Assembly: GCA_017302215.1 (NCBI GenBank)
Contig: JAFLDX010000009.1
Coordinates: 1 to 34,676 of the forward strand
Direction of reading: 5' to 3'
Length of the DNA stretch: 34,676 nucleotides
Source of the DNA: Lysobacterales bacterium
GTDB lineage: Bacteria; Pseudomonadota; Gammaproteobacteria; Xanthomonadales; Rhodanobacteraceae
Of this stretch, positions 1-6,914 are shown in pieces. Both the position numbers and the translations under genes were made by a program. The notes beneath the pieces were generated by a model that had not been told where the DNA came from, searched no databases, and saw only the letters and a list, made by a program, of their open reading frames with translations. The stretch's first letter is position 1, and every line of letters begins with the position of its first letter.

Positions 1-130
1 GCGGCGACTCGGCCTCGTGGCGTTCCAGCGCGTACGTCGGGCACTGCGGCAGGCACAACCCGCACCGGACGCACTGGTCGGCGAGGGCGAGCAGGCCGGA
101 ATCGGCCGGCGCCGCGGGCAGGTCGGGCAT
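1..130 (-). CDS. (Fe-S)-binding oxidoreductase, GlcF-like, N-terminal fragment
   Basis: Only the first 43 codons are inside the window; the gene runs off the left edge. Read on the minus strand from the ATG at 130, the protein has a short leader and then [19 protein letters not shown]. This is the first 4Fe-4S cluster motif (CxxCxxCxxxCP) typical of the glycolate oxidase iron-sulfur subunit GlcF and related heterodisulfide-reductase-type proteins. Those proteins pass electrons from a flavoprotein dehydrogenase to the respiratory chain. The cysteine motif is seen; the family is inferred from it and from the residues just after it (ERHEAESP). The exact substrate cannot be told from this fragment. 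It is divergent from rplM, and about 210 bp separate the two starts. Confidence 0.72.
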   Translation of the reverse strand, partial: MPDLPAAPADSGLLALADQCVRCGLCLPQCPTYALERHEAESP

Positions 131-263
131 GGCCGCGATGCTAGCATCCGCACCCGTTCGGCCCGCGCCCGAGGCCCGCCATTTGCCGCGGACGCGGTCC
201 GATTCCGCCGCATCGACCGGCCTCGGCAGGGCCCGTCCGACCCCGTCCGCACGCGCCCTCGGC

Positions 264-292
264 TTGCACCCCCGGGAGCGTTCCGCTATTCT
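264..292 (+). promoter_or_regulatory. Candidate sigma70 promoter for rplM-rpsI
   Basis: TTGCAC (264-269) and TATTCT (287-292) are separated by 17 bases. Transcription would begin near 299 and leave a leader of about 45 bases before the rplM ATG. The match to consensus is moderate, but spacing and position fit. L13 is known to autoregulate this operon in Escherichia coli; I see no convincing operator structure in this leader. Confidence 0.45.
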
Positions 293-343
293 CCCGCGCC
301 TTTCGCCGCATCCAGCCCCCTTGCGGGCACCCAAGGTTCGATC

Positions 344-772
344 ATGAAGACCATCAGCGCCAAGCCGGAGAGCGTGAAGCGCGACTGGTTCGTAGTCGAC
401 GCTACGAACAAGACGCTCGGACGCCTGTCCACGGAAATCGCCCACCGCCTGCGCGGCAAGCACAAGCCCGTGTTCACCACGCACGTCGACACCGGCGATT
501 TCATCGTCGTCGTCAACGCCGATAAGGTCGCGGTCACCGGCAACAAGCTGCAGGACAAGAACTACCACCGCTTCACCGGCCACGTCGGCAACCTGAAGAC
601 GACCTCGCTCAAGGACATGCTCGCGACCCATCCCGAGCGCGTCATCGAGATCGCGGTCAAGGGCATGCTGCCGAAGAACCCGCTGGGCCGCGCGATGTAT
701 CGCAAGCTCAAGGTCTATGCCGGCCCAAACCATCCGCACACCGCCCAGCAGCCGCAGGCGCTGGAGATCTGA
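344..772 (+). CDS. rplM: 50S ribosomal protein L13
   Basis: The 142-residue product has the standard length of bacterial uL13. It carries family-typical stretches such as [19 protein letters not shown] near the N-terminus, the [13 protein letters not shown] segment, and the C-terminal [21 protein letters not shown] block. L13 is an early-assembly protein of the large ribosomal subunit that binds 23S rRNA. The ATG at 344 is chosen because it gives the family length and has AAGG (333-336) eight bases upstream; the open frame extends further 5' but that part is not protein-like. rpsI follows after 68 bases on the same strand, the conserved rplM-rpsI operon of proteobacteria. Confidence 0.98.
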   Translation: MKTISAKPESVKRDWFVVDATNKTLGRLSTEIAHRLRGKHKPVFTTHVDTGDFIVVVNADKVAVTGNKLQDKNYHRFTGHVGNLKTTSLKDMLATHPERVIEIAVKGMLPKNPLGRAMYRKLKVYAGPNHPHTAQQPQALEI

Positions 773-840
773 CAAGGTCTCGCCGCGGACGTCCTTCGCG
801 GTTTCCCATTCAACACTTTCAAAGAACCAGCGAACGTCAC

Positions 841-1233
841 ATGGCCATCCAGCAGAACTACGGCACCGGCCGTCGCAAGTCCTCCGCCGCACGCGTGTTC
901 CTGCGCAAGGGCAGTGGCGCGATCGTCGTCAACGGCAAGCCGCTCGACACCTTCTTCGGCCGCGAGACCGCGCGCATGATCGTGCGCCAGCCGCTGCAGC
1001 TGGTCGAGGCGACCGAGAAGTTCGACGTGCTCGTCACCGTCGCCGGCGGCGGCACGACCGGCCAGGCCGGTGCGATCCGCCTCGGCATCGCGCGCGCGCT
1101 CGCCGAGTACGACGAGAACCTCAAGTCGCCGCTGCGCAAGGCCGGCTTCATGACCCGCGACGCCCGCGAGGTCGAGCGCAAGAAGGTCGGCCTGCGCAAG
1201 GCCCGCCGCGCCACGCAGTACTCGAAGCGCTGA
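841..1233 (+). CDS. rpsI: 30S ribosomal protein S9
   Basis: The 130-residue product matches bacterial uS9. The N-terminus has [20 protein letters not shown], the middle has the [21 protein letters not shown] block, and the C-terminus ends in the basic [16 protein letters not shown] tail. That tail reaches into the decoding centre and contacts the anticodon of P-site tRNA. It is the second gene of the rplM operon and is followed after 54 bases by tRNA-Gln. The upstream ribosome-binding site is weak; the start is fixed by the family N-terminus. Confidence 0.98.
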   Translation: MAIQQNYGTGRRKSSAARVFLRKGSGAIVVNGKPLDTFFGRETARMIVRQPLQLVEATEKFDVLVTVAGGGTTGQAGAIRLGIARALAEYDENLKSPLRKAGFMTRDAREVERKKVGLRKARRATQYSKR

Positions 1234-1287
1234 TCCCGTCGCTTCCGCGCGGCCGGATCATCCTCCGGCCGCGCATCCCAGGTTCAT

Positions 1288-1361
1288 TGGGAGATCGTCT
1301 AACGGTAGGACAACGGACTCTGACTCCGTTTATCTAGGTTCGAATCCTAGTCTCCCAGCCA
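1288..1361 (+). tRNA. tRNA-Gln (anticodon CUG)
   Basis: This is a complete cloverleaf with encoded CCA. The acceptor stem is TGGGAGA paired with TCTCCCA. The anticodon stem ACGGA/TCCGT encloses CT-CTG-AC, with the anticodon CTG at 1320-1322. The T stem CTAGG/CCTAG encloses TTCGAAT. The discriminator G at 1358 is followed by CCA (1359-1361). The U1-A72 pair is typical of glutamine tRNAs. It lies 54 bases after rpsI and may be co-transcribed with it or have its own promoter. Its 3' end is repeated twice just downstream (see the repeat entries). Confidence 0.97.
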
Positions 1362-1407
1362 AACAATGCCCCCGCGTGAGCGGGGGTTTTTGTTTGGCTG
1401 GGAGACT
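1349..1407 (+). repeat. Long imperfect palindrome spanning the tRNA-Gln 3' end and its terminator
   Basis: The 17 bases 1349-1365, covering the tRNA T-stem end, the 3' acceptor strand, CCA and the next four bases, are exactly reverse-complementary to 1391-1407. Between them sits the 7-bp terminator hairpin. The whole segment could therefore fold into one stem of about 24 bp with a small internal mismatch. In RNA this fold would pair the 3' acceptor strand of the tRNA with downstream sequence instead of with its own 5' strand. The repeat covers more than the acceptor stem, so it is not simply the stem's own self-complementarity. Confidence 0.85.
1369..1391 (+). terminator. Intrinsic terminator of tRNA-Gln
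   Basis: A 7-bp GC stem, CCCCCGC (1369-1375) and GCGGGGG (1380-1386), encloses a GTGA loop and is followed by five T residues (1387-1391). It starts eight bases after the tRNA CCA and should end the tRNA transcript. Confidence 0.9.
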
Positions 1408-1531
1408 GGTCGGATTCCAGAACCTTCGTTCGACGCTTTCGGCAGGACAGCCGAAAGCGAACGGCGCGCAGCGCCGGGCCCGCAGGGTCGAGCGCCATGG
1501 ATGGCGCGAGTCATCCTAGTCTCCCAGCCAA
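1394..1531. other. MITE-like 138-bp element with 14-bp inverted ends and internal hairpins
   Basis: The segment begins with TTGGCTGGGAGACT (1394-1407) and ends with its exact reverse complement (1518-1531). Inside are three perfect small hairpins: a 10-bp stem at 1434-1443 with 1450-1459, a 5-bp stem at 1463-1467 with 1471-1475, and a 6-bp stem at 1492-1497 with 1502-1507. No coding frame is evident. The shape, inverted ends around a small non-coding structured core, resembles a miniature transposable element. The ends are identical to the tRNA-Gln 3' region, so an origin by tRNA duplication and rearrangement is equally possible. Confidence 0.45.
1513..1531 (+). repeat. Direct repeat of the tRNA-Gln 3' end (att-like)
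   Basis: The 19 bases ATCCTAGTCTCCCAGCCAA are an exact copy of 1344-1362, covering the 3' half of the T stem, the 3' acceptor strand, the discriminator and CCA. The rest of the tRNA is not present here. A short exact copy of a tRNA 3' end is what site-specific integration leaves at the far side of an inserted element. It could instead be the remnant of a second tandem tRNA-Gln gene, since it too is followed by a strong terminator. Confidence 0.7.
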
Positions 1532-1573
1532 TTCGACTTCCACGTCAGACCCGGGAAGTCCCAGAACCACACG

Positions 1574-1600
1574 AAACCCCGCGGAAACGCGGGGTTTTTT
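1574..1600 (+). terminator. Second intrinsic terminator downstream of the tRNA repeat
   Basis: The 7-bp stem CCCCGCG (1577-1583) and CGCGGGG (1588-1594) closes a GAAA loop, with AAA before the stem and six T residues after it. It lies 43 bases after the copied tRNA 3' end, mirroring the tRNA-terminator order of the intact gene. From here to 1856 I see no gene. Confidence 0.9.
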
Positions 1601-1856
1601 GTTGCCATGGGGTCCCGGGGCATTCTTCGAGTCTCGCGAACGACGAGCGCGAGCTTTCCGATTGCGCAAACCGAGCGCAATGCAGAGGTTCGCGAAACGA
1701 AACGGACCACCAAGCTCTCAGTGCGAGTCAGGAAAATCGCAGGCTGCCGCGTAGCAGCCGTGGCGAGCCGCATTCTCGAGGACGGGCGCGACCTCTCGCT
1801 TGATCTTCTGCCAGGTCGGATGCATTCTGAATCCATTCCGGATGCGGATGCCGCCA

Positions 1857-2186
1857 ATGCCTGTGACGCTCACCATCAAGAATGTTCCCGATGCGGTGGC
1901 CGAAGACCTGCGTGGACGGGCGCAGGCCAATCGACGCTCGCTGCAACAGGAACTGTTGCTGATCGCGGAGGAGGCGGCGTCGCGCGCGCCTCGGATCGCC
2001 GAGCCTTCGGTTCCGGCCTATTGCCCGCCGCGCGTGGCTGCTGCCAAGTCAGCGAAGCCGCGGCGCAGCACCAGGCGACTGAGCCTCAACGAACTCTGGC
2101 AGCGCGCGGCACGGCTTGGCCAACCGATGCCATCCGAATCGGCCGATCTCGTGCGCAAGGATCGCGATGGCCGTCACCGTTCTTGA
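1857..2186 (+). CDS. Ribbon-helix-helix antitoxin, FitA/VapB-like
   Basis: The 109-residue product starts MPVTLTIKNVPDAVAEDLRG, a beta strand followed by helix sequence typical of the ribbon-helix-helix DNA-binding fold of FitA/VapB antitoxins. It continues with the RRSLQQELLLIAEEA helix. The longer, proline- and lysine-rich C-terminal part (about residues 45-109) would wrap and inhibit the toxin. Antitoxins of this class also bind and repress their own promoter. The ATG at 1857 starts at the fold; ATGs at 1842 and 1848 in the same frame are possible. The gene overlaps the toxin gene by 20 bases, so the two are translationally coupled. Family is assigned from fold and neighbour. Confidence 0.82.
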   Translation: MPVTLTIKNVPDAVAEDLRGRAQANRRSLQQELLLIAEEAASRAPRIAEPSVPAYCPPRVAAAKSAKPRRSTRRLSLNELWQRAARLGQPMPSESADLVRKDRDGRHRS

Positions 2187-2559
2187 TGCGTCGGCGCTGG
2201 CTGCCGTGGTGTTCGACGAACCCGAGGCAGCCCCCGTGCTGGCGTCGGTACGCGGCGATCCGGTTGCCCCGAGCCTGATCCGCTACGAGCTGGCCAGCGT
2301 CTGCACCGTCAAGCAGATTCGCCACCCCGGGCGCGCGGAGGAGATCGATGCGCGCCATCGGCTGCTGTCGCGCCTCGCGCTGACCACGCACGAACCGGAC
2401 TGGGACGACCTGCCGCGCCTCGCGCGCCGCTGGGCGCTCTCGGCCTATGATGCCGCCTACCTGCAACTCGCCCTCGCGCTCGACGCGCCACTGGTGACGC
2501 TCGACGCGCGCCTGGCCGCCGCCTGGGACGATGCGATCGCCGCCAAGGATTCCGCATGA
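2167..2559 (+). CDS. PIN-domain ribonuclease toxin, VapC/FitB family
   Basis: The 130-residue protein has the usual PIN toxin length and its acidic residues: Asp in VTVLDASALAAVVF at the N-terminus, Glu in IRYELASV, Asp in SAYDAAYLQLA and Asp in LVTLDARLA. These coordinate the metal for endonucleolytic RNA cleavage in VapC toxins, often of tRNA or rRNA. The ATG at 2167 is preceded by AAGGAT with good spacing and lies inside the antitoxin gene. The pair sits just after the tRNA-Gln repeat cluster, a usual place for acquired modules. The target RNA cannot be inferred. The next 232 bases hold only a low-quality frame. Confidence 0.9.
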   Translation: MAVTVLDASALAAVVFDEPEAAPVLASVRGDPVAPSLIRYELASVCTVKQIRHPGRAEEIDARHRLLSRLALTTHEPDWDDLPRLARRWALSAYDAAYLQLALALDAPLVTLDARLAAAWDDAIAAKDSA

Positions 2560-2791
2560 CGTCGCCCGCGATTCGGTGGATCAACTCTCCGGTCGCGCCC
2601 GCCACCGGCGGCGATGAAGTCGAAGACGAGGTCGCTGCGGCCATCGGCGACGCGCGCGAGCATGGGATTCTCTCCGTCGCGGGTCTGCGGCAGTCTACGC
2701 CGCGACCGCACGTCGGTGCAGGCATCCGCTTCGGTTGTCGCCACCCGGCGGGCGAGCTCGGATGAGCATGACAGACGCAGCGGAACGCACC

Positions 2792-3163
2792 CTATGCGCA
2801 GGGAGCCGGTCCCTGCGGCAGGTGGGGTTCGACCTTGCGCTTGAGCAGGCGCACGAGCTCGGGATCCATGTACTCGTAGTCGTCGGGAATGCCGAGGCAG
2901 ATCACGCGCGCTGCGCCGAGGCTCGGCTTGAACCTCGTACGCAGTTTGTCCCGATGGGCTCTTTCCATCACGAAGATGAGCTCCGCCCATTCGACGAGTT
3001 CGGCGGTCAGCGGATTCTCGGCATCGTGGTTGAGACCCGCCGACGAGCACTCGAGGTCCGTGCGCGCCGAGAACACCTGCTCCGCCGTGGGGCTGCGCAA
3101 GCGGTTCCGGCTGCAGATGAAGAGCACGCGCTTCACGGCGCGTGCCCGCGTCCGCTCCGGCAT
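2792..3163 (-). CDS. Small low-molecular-weight protein tyrosine phosphatase-like protein
   Basis: The product is 123 residues from ATG 3163, or 114 from the in-frame GTG at 3136. The latter starts MKRVLFICSRNRLRSPTAEQ, as this family usually does. The segment CSRNRLRSPT is the CX5R-S/T phosphate-binding loop of low-molecular-weight tyrosine phosphatases, with the nucleophilic Cys and the Arg present. The family is shorter than classical enzymes (about 150 residues), and the usual C-terminal DPY-type catalytic aspartate motif is not obvious; a YMDPE stretch may replace it. Neither start has a good ribosome-binding site. It follows the indolepyruvate oxidoreductase gene by 23 bases on the same strand and is probably co-transcribed. 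Function in vivo is unknown. Confidence 0.82.
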   Translation of the reverse strand: MPERTRARAVKRVLFICSRNRLRSPTAEQVFSARTDLECSSAGLNHDAENPLTAELVEWAELIFVMERAHRDKLRTRFKPSLGAARVICLGIPDDYEYMDPELVRLLKRKVEPHLPQGPAPCA

Positions 3164-3186
3164 CGACGCGGGGTCGTCGCGTCCGC

Positions 3187-6100
3187 TCAGGCCGCGACCC
3201 GCGGCGAGCGCGGATTGCGCCATGCGGCGAGCAGGTCGTCCTGCCGCTTCATCGCGTCGGCGTAGTGGCGTTCCTTGACGTGGCCGTAACCGCGGATGTG
3301 CTCGGGCACGCTCGCGATGTCGACGGCGAGCGCGTGGTTGTCTCCATCGAGTCCGGCGACGAGTTCGTCGACCTGGCGGAAGTACTCCTCGATGAGGCGG
3401 CGCTCCATCCTGCGCTCGGCGGTATGGCCGAACACGTCGAGCACGCTGCCGCGCAGGCCCCTGAACTTCGCCAGCAGGCGGAAGGCCTTGAACACCCACG
3501 GCCCGTACTCGGCCTTGCGCAGGTGGCCTTCGGCATCCTTCTTCGCCAGCAACGGCGGGGCGAGGTGGAAATGCAGCTTGAAGTTGCCGTCGAAGGCGTT
3601 GCGGATGCGCTTCTCGAAATCGCCGCTCGTGTACAGGCGCGCGACTTCGTACTCGTCCTTGTAGGCCATGAGCTTGAACGCGTAGCGCGCGACCGCGGCG
3701 GTCAGCGAGTTGAAGCCCGGCGTGCGCTGCTGCTCGGCGACGCGCACCGATTCGACGAGGTCGCGGTAGCGCTTCGCGTAGGCCGCGTTCTGGTACCCGG
3801 TGAGAAAGGCGATGCGGCGCGCGATCTGCTCGTCGAGGCTGCCGCTGACTACCTCGTCGGCGAGCGGCGAAGCGATCGTGCCGTCGCCGGCCGCGACGCG
3901 CGCGGGGCGCGCCGGCAGCGCGAGCGGGATCGCGCCCGAGGGCAGGTGCGGACGCACCCCGGCAGCCTCGCGCACGCGCGCGATGTCGTGCGCGCCGAGG
4001 CGTCCCCAGTTGAAGGCGGACTTGTTCATCTCGATCGCTGCGCCGTTCAGCTCGATCGCGCGCATCAGCGCGTCGTGGCTGACCGGCACCCAACCCTTTT
4101 GCCAGGCGTAGCCGAGCATGAACAGGTTTGCCGCGATCGTGTCGCCGAGCAGGGCCGTCGCGAGTTCGGTCGCGTCGACGAGTTCCGGCGAACGGCCGTC
4201 CAGGGCGAGCCTGACCGAATCGATGATCTGCTGCGCCGGGAACTGCAGGTCCGGGCGCGTCGTGAACGTTCCGGGCATCGCCTCCCACGTGTTCAGCACG
4301 ACGTTGGAGCGGTCGGCGCGGATCTTGGACAGCGCCCAGTAGTCATTGACCACGACCATGTCGCAGCCGAGCACGAGGTCGGCCTCGCCGGCAGCGATGC
4401 GCACGGCGTGGATCTCGGCCGGCGTTCGCGCGATGCGCAGGTGGCAGGTCACCGCGCCGCCCTTCTGGGCGAGTCCGGTCTGGTCGAGCACCGTGCCGCC
4501 CTTGCCTTCGAGATGCGCCGCCATGCCGATCAGCGCGCCGATCGTGACGACGCCGGTGCCACCGATGCCGGTGACGAGGACGTTCCAGGGTCGCGACAGG
4601 TCGGTCGCGAACACCGGCAGCGGCAAGGCATTAAAGTCGACCGCGCCGCCGCTGCCCTTGCGCTTCTTCAGAGCGCCGCCGTGCACGGTGACGAAGCTCG
4701 GGCAGAAGCCCTTCACGCACGAATAATCCTTGTTGCAGCCGGACTGGTCGATCTCGCGCTTGCGCCCGTACTCGGTCTCCTTCGGCAGCACGGAAACGCA
4801 GAACGACTTCACGCCGCAGTCACCGCAGCCCTCGCAGACCAGCGAGTTGATGAACACGCGTTTCTGCGGGTCCTCGAGCTTGCCGCGCTTGCGCCGGCGA
4901 CGCTTCTCGGTCGCGCAGGTCTGGTCGTAGATCAGGATCGACGTGCCCTTGATCTCGCGCATGCGCCTCTGCACGGCGTCGAGCTCGTCGCGGTGGACGA
5001 ACTCGACGCCGCTCGGGAAGATCTCGGGACGCGACCATTTCGCGATGTCGTCGGAGACGACGATGATCGTCTGCACGCCTTCCGCGCGCATCTGGTGCGC
5101 GATGTCGGGCACGGTCAGCGTGCCGTCGACGGGCTGGCCGCCGGTCATCGCGACGGCGTCGTTGTAGAGGATCTTGTAGGTGATGTTGACCTTGGCCGCG
5201 ATCGCCTGGCGGATCGCGAGCGAGCCGGAGTGGAAGTAGGTGCCGTCACCGAGGTTCTGGAAGACGTGTTCGGTCTCGGTGAACGGCGCCTGCCCGCACC
5301 AGGTCACGCCTTCGCCGCCCATGTGCGAGAACGTGTCGGTGCGCCGGTCCATCCACGTGACCATGTAGTGGCAGCCGATGCCGCCATGCGCACGCGAACC
5401 TTCCGGCACCGCGGTCGAGGTGTTGTGCGGACAGCCCGAGCAGTAGTGCGCGGCGCGCGGGAAGTTCGCGCGTGGCAGGGTCAGTTCCTGCTCCTTGGCC
5501 TCGATCCAGGCGACGCGCGAGCGGATCGCCTCGCTCGTGAAGAAGCGTGCGAGGCGGCGCGCGATGACCAGCGCTATCATCGCCGGGGTCAGTTCGCCGG
5601 TGCTCGGCAACACCCAGTTGCCGTCCTCGTCGTACTTGCCGACCACGCTCGGGCGTGTCGGCCAGTTGTACATGTATTCCTTCATCTGCGATTCGATGAA
5701 CGAGCGCTTCTCCTCGACGACGATCACGTCCTCGAGGCCGCTGGCGAACGCGCGGATGCCGAGTGGCTCGAGTGGCCAGGTCATGCCGATCTTGTAGACG
5801 CGGATGCCGATCTCGCGCGCATCACGCTCGCTGATGCCGAGGTACTCGAGTGCCTGCAGCACGTCGAGGTAGCTCTTGCCGGTGGTGACGATGCCGAGGC
5901 GTGCCTTCGGCGAATCGAGCACGATGCGGTCGATGCCGTTGGCGCGCGCGAATGCGCAGGCGGCCTGCACGGCGTACTGGTGCAGGCGCATTTCCTGGTT
6001 GAGCGGCGGATCGGGCCAGCGGATGTTGAGCCCGCCGTCGGGACCGGTGAAATCCGCGGGCAGGATGATGTCGAGCTGGTGCGGGTCGACGTTGACGCTC

Positions 6101-6756
6101 GCACTCGACTCGACCGTCTCGGCGATCGTCTTGAAGCCGACCCAGCGCCCGGTGAAGCGCGACATCGCCCAGCCGAGCAGGCCCATGTCGAGGATGTCCT
6201 GCACGCCGGCCGGATTGAGGATCGGCATCATCGCCGAGACGAACTCGAGCTCCGAACCGTGCGGCAGGGTCGACGAGCGGCAGGCGTGGTCGTCAGCGGC
6301 CAGGGCGAGCACGCCGCCGAGTTTCGAGGTGCCGGCGGCATTGGCATGCTTGAACACGTCGCCGCAGCGGTCGACGCCGGGGCCCTTGCCGTACCACATG
6401 GCGAATACGCCGTCGAACTTGGCGCCCGGAAACAGGTTGGTCTGCTGCGTGCCCCACACCATCGTCGCGCCGAGGTCCTCGTTGAGGCCCGGCGTGAACT
6501 CGATGCCGGAAGCCTTGAGGTGCTTGCGCGCCTTCCACAGCTCGAGGTCGAAGCCGCCGAGCGGCGAGCCGCGGTAGCCCGAGATGAATCCGGCCGTGTT
6601 CGCGCCCTGCGCGCGGTCGCGCATCTGCTGCATGAGCGGCAGGCGCACGAGCGCCTGCACGCCGGAGAGATAGATGCGTCCCTCGCTGCGCGTGTACTTG
6701 TGCTCGAGCGTGTACTCGCGATCGATCGAAGGGGTTTCGAGGGTGGGGACGGACAT
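3187..6756 (-). CDS. Indolepyruvate ferredoxin oxidoreductase, fused large form
   Basis: This 1189-residue protein joins the alpha and gamma parts of a thiamine-diphosphate 2-oxoacid oxidoreductase. The N-terminal pyrimidine-binding half has GFISGYRGSPLGGFD. HYCSGCPHNTST lies near 438, and the TPP/Mg-binding segment GDGTYFHSGSLAIRQ near 500. Cysteine clusters for Fe-S centres begin at CEGCGDCGVKSFC near 639, with more cysteines after it. The gamma domain GIGGTGVVTIGALIG starts near 727, and a C-terminal extension of about 250 residues completes the protein. The reaction is oxidative decarboxylation of aryl-pyruvates or related 2-oxoacids to acyl-CoA, with electrons passed to ferredoxin. Such long fused forms occur in aerobic proteobacteria, where the true substrate may be branched-chain or aromatic 2-oxoacids. 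It is divergent from nupC. Confidence 0.93.
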   Translation of the reverse strand: MSVPTLETPSIDREYTLEHKYTRSEGRIYLSGVQALVRLPLMQQMRDRAQGANTAGFISGYRGSPLGGFDLELWKARKHLKASGIEFTPGLNEDLGATMVWGTQQTNLFPGAKFDGVFAMWYGKGPGVDRCGDVFKHANAAGTSKLGGVLALAADDHACRSSTLPHGSELEFVSAMMPILNPAGVQDILDMGLLGWAMSRFTGRWVGFKTIAETVESSASVNVDPHQLDIILPADFTGPDGGLNIRWPDPPLNQEMRLHQYAVQAACAFARANGIDRIVLDSPKARLGIVTTGKSYLDVLQALEYLGISERDAREIGIRVYKIGMTWPLEPLGIRAFASGLEDVIVVEEKRSFIESQMKEYMYNWPTRPSVVGKYDEDGNWVLPSTGELTPAMIALVIARRLARFFTSEAIRSRVAWIEAKEQELTLPRANFPRAAHYCSGCPHNTSTAVPEGSRAHGGIGCHYMVTWMDRRTDTFSHMGGEGVTWCGQAPFTETEHVFQNLGDGTYFHSGSLAIRQAIAAKVNITYKILYNDAVAMTGGQPVDGTLTVPDIAHQMRAEGVQTIIVVSDDIAKWSRPEIFPSGVEFVHRDELDAVQRRMREIKGTSILIYDQTCATEKRRRRKRGKLEDPQKRVFINSLVCEGCGDCGVKSFCVSVLPKETEYGRKREIDQSGCNKDYSCVKGFCPSFVTVHGGALKKRKGSGGAVDFNALPLPVFATDLSRPWNVLVTGIGGTGVVTIGALIGMAAHLEGKGGTVLDQTGLAQKGGAVTCHLRIARTPAEIHAVRIAAGEADLVLGCDMVVVNDYWALSKIRADRSNVVLNTWEAMPGTFTTRPDLQFPAQQIIDSVRLALDGRSPELVDATELATALLGDTIAANLFMLGYAWQKGWVPVSHDALMRAIELNGAAIEMNKSAFNWGRLGAHDIARVREAAGVRPHLPSGAIPLALPARPARVAAGDGTIASPLADEVVSGSLDEQIARRIAFLTGYQNAAYAKRYRDLVESVRVAEQQRTPGFNSLTAAVARYAFKLMAYKDEYEVARLYTSGDFEKRIRNAFDGNFKLHFHLAPPLLAKKDAEGHLRKAEYGPWVFKAFRLLAKFRGLRGSVLDVFGHTAERRMERRLIEEYFRQVDELVAGLDGDNHALAVDIASVPEHIRGYGHVKERHYADAMKRQDDLLAAWRNPRSPRVAA

Positions 6757-6806
6757 GCTTGCCTGGCGACTTTGCCCGCGCTGCGGGCCGGCTGGGAAAG
6801 GCGGCG

Positions 6807-6812
6807 ATTCTA
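6807..6812 (-). promoter_or_regulatory. Candidate -10 element for the indolepyruvate oxidoreductase gene
   Basis: TAGAAT on the minus strand differs from consensus at one position and stands out in GC-rich sequence about 50 bases before the start codon. No good -35 element is seen at the right distance. Confidence 0.35.
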
Positions 6813-6846
6813 TCAGGTCGCCCCGTCCGGACCGGGCGCAGCCGCC

Positions 6847-6876
6847 TTGCGTGCGGCTTCGCCGCTGCTCTACGCT
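6847..6876 (+). promoter_or_regulatory. Candidate promoter for the nucleoside transporter gene
   Basis: TTGCGT (6847-6852) and TACGCT (6871-6876) are separated by 18 bases, 38 bases before the ATG at 6915. The match is weak to moderate and rests on position. Confidence 0.3.
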
Positions 6877-6914
6877 CGTCCGCGCGGTCGTCGATCGCTC
6901 CCCGGGAAAAACTC

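Noticed and set aside
2556-2765. A 69-codon plus-strand frame whose ATG overlaps the toxin stop (ATGA)
   Set aside because: The overlap is suggestive of coupling, but the product has no recognisable fold and no separate ribosome-binding site is evident. Kept out without conservation evidence.
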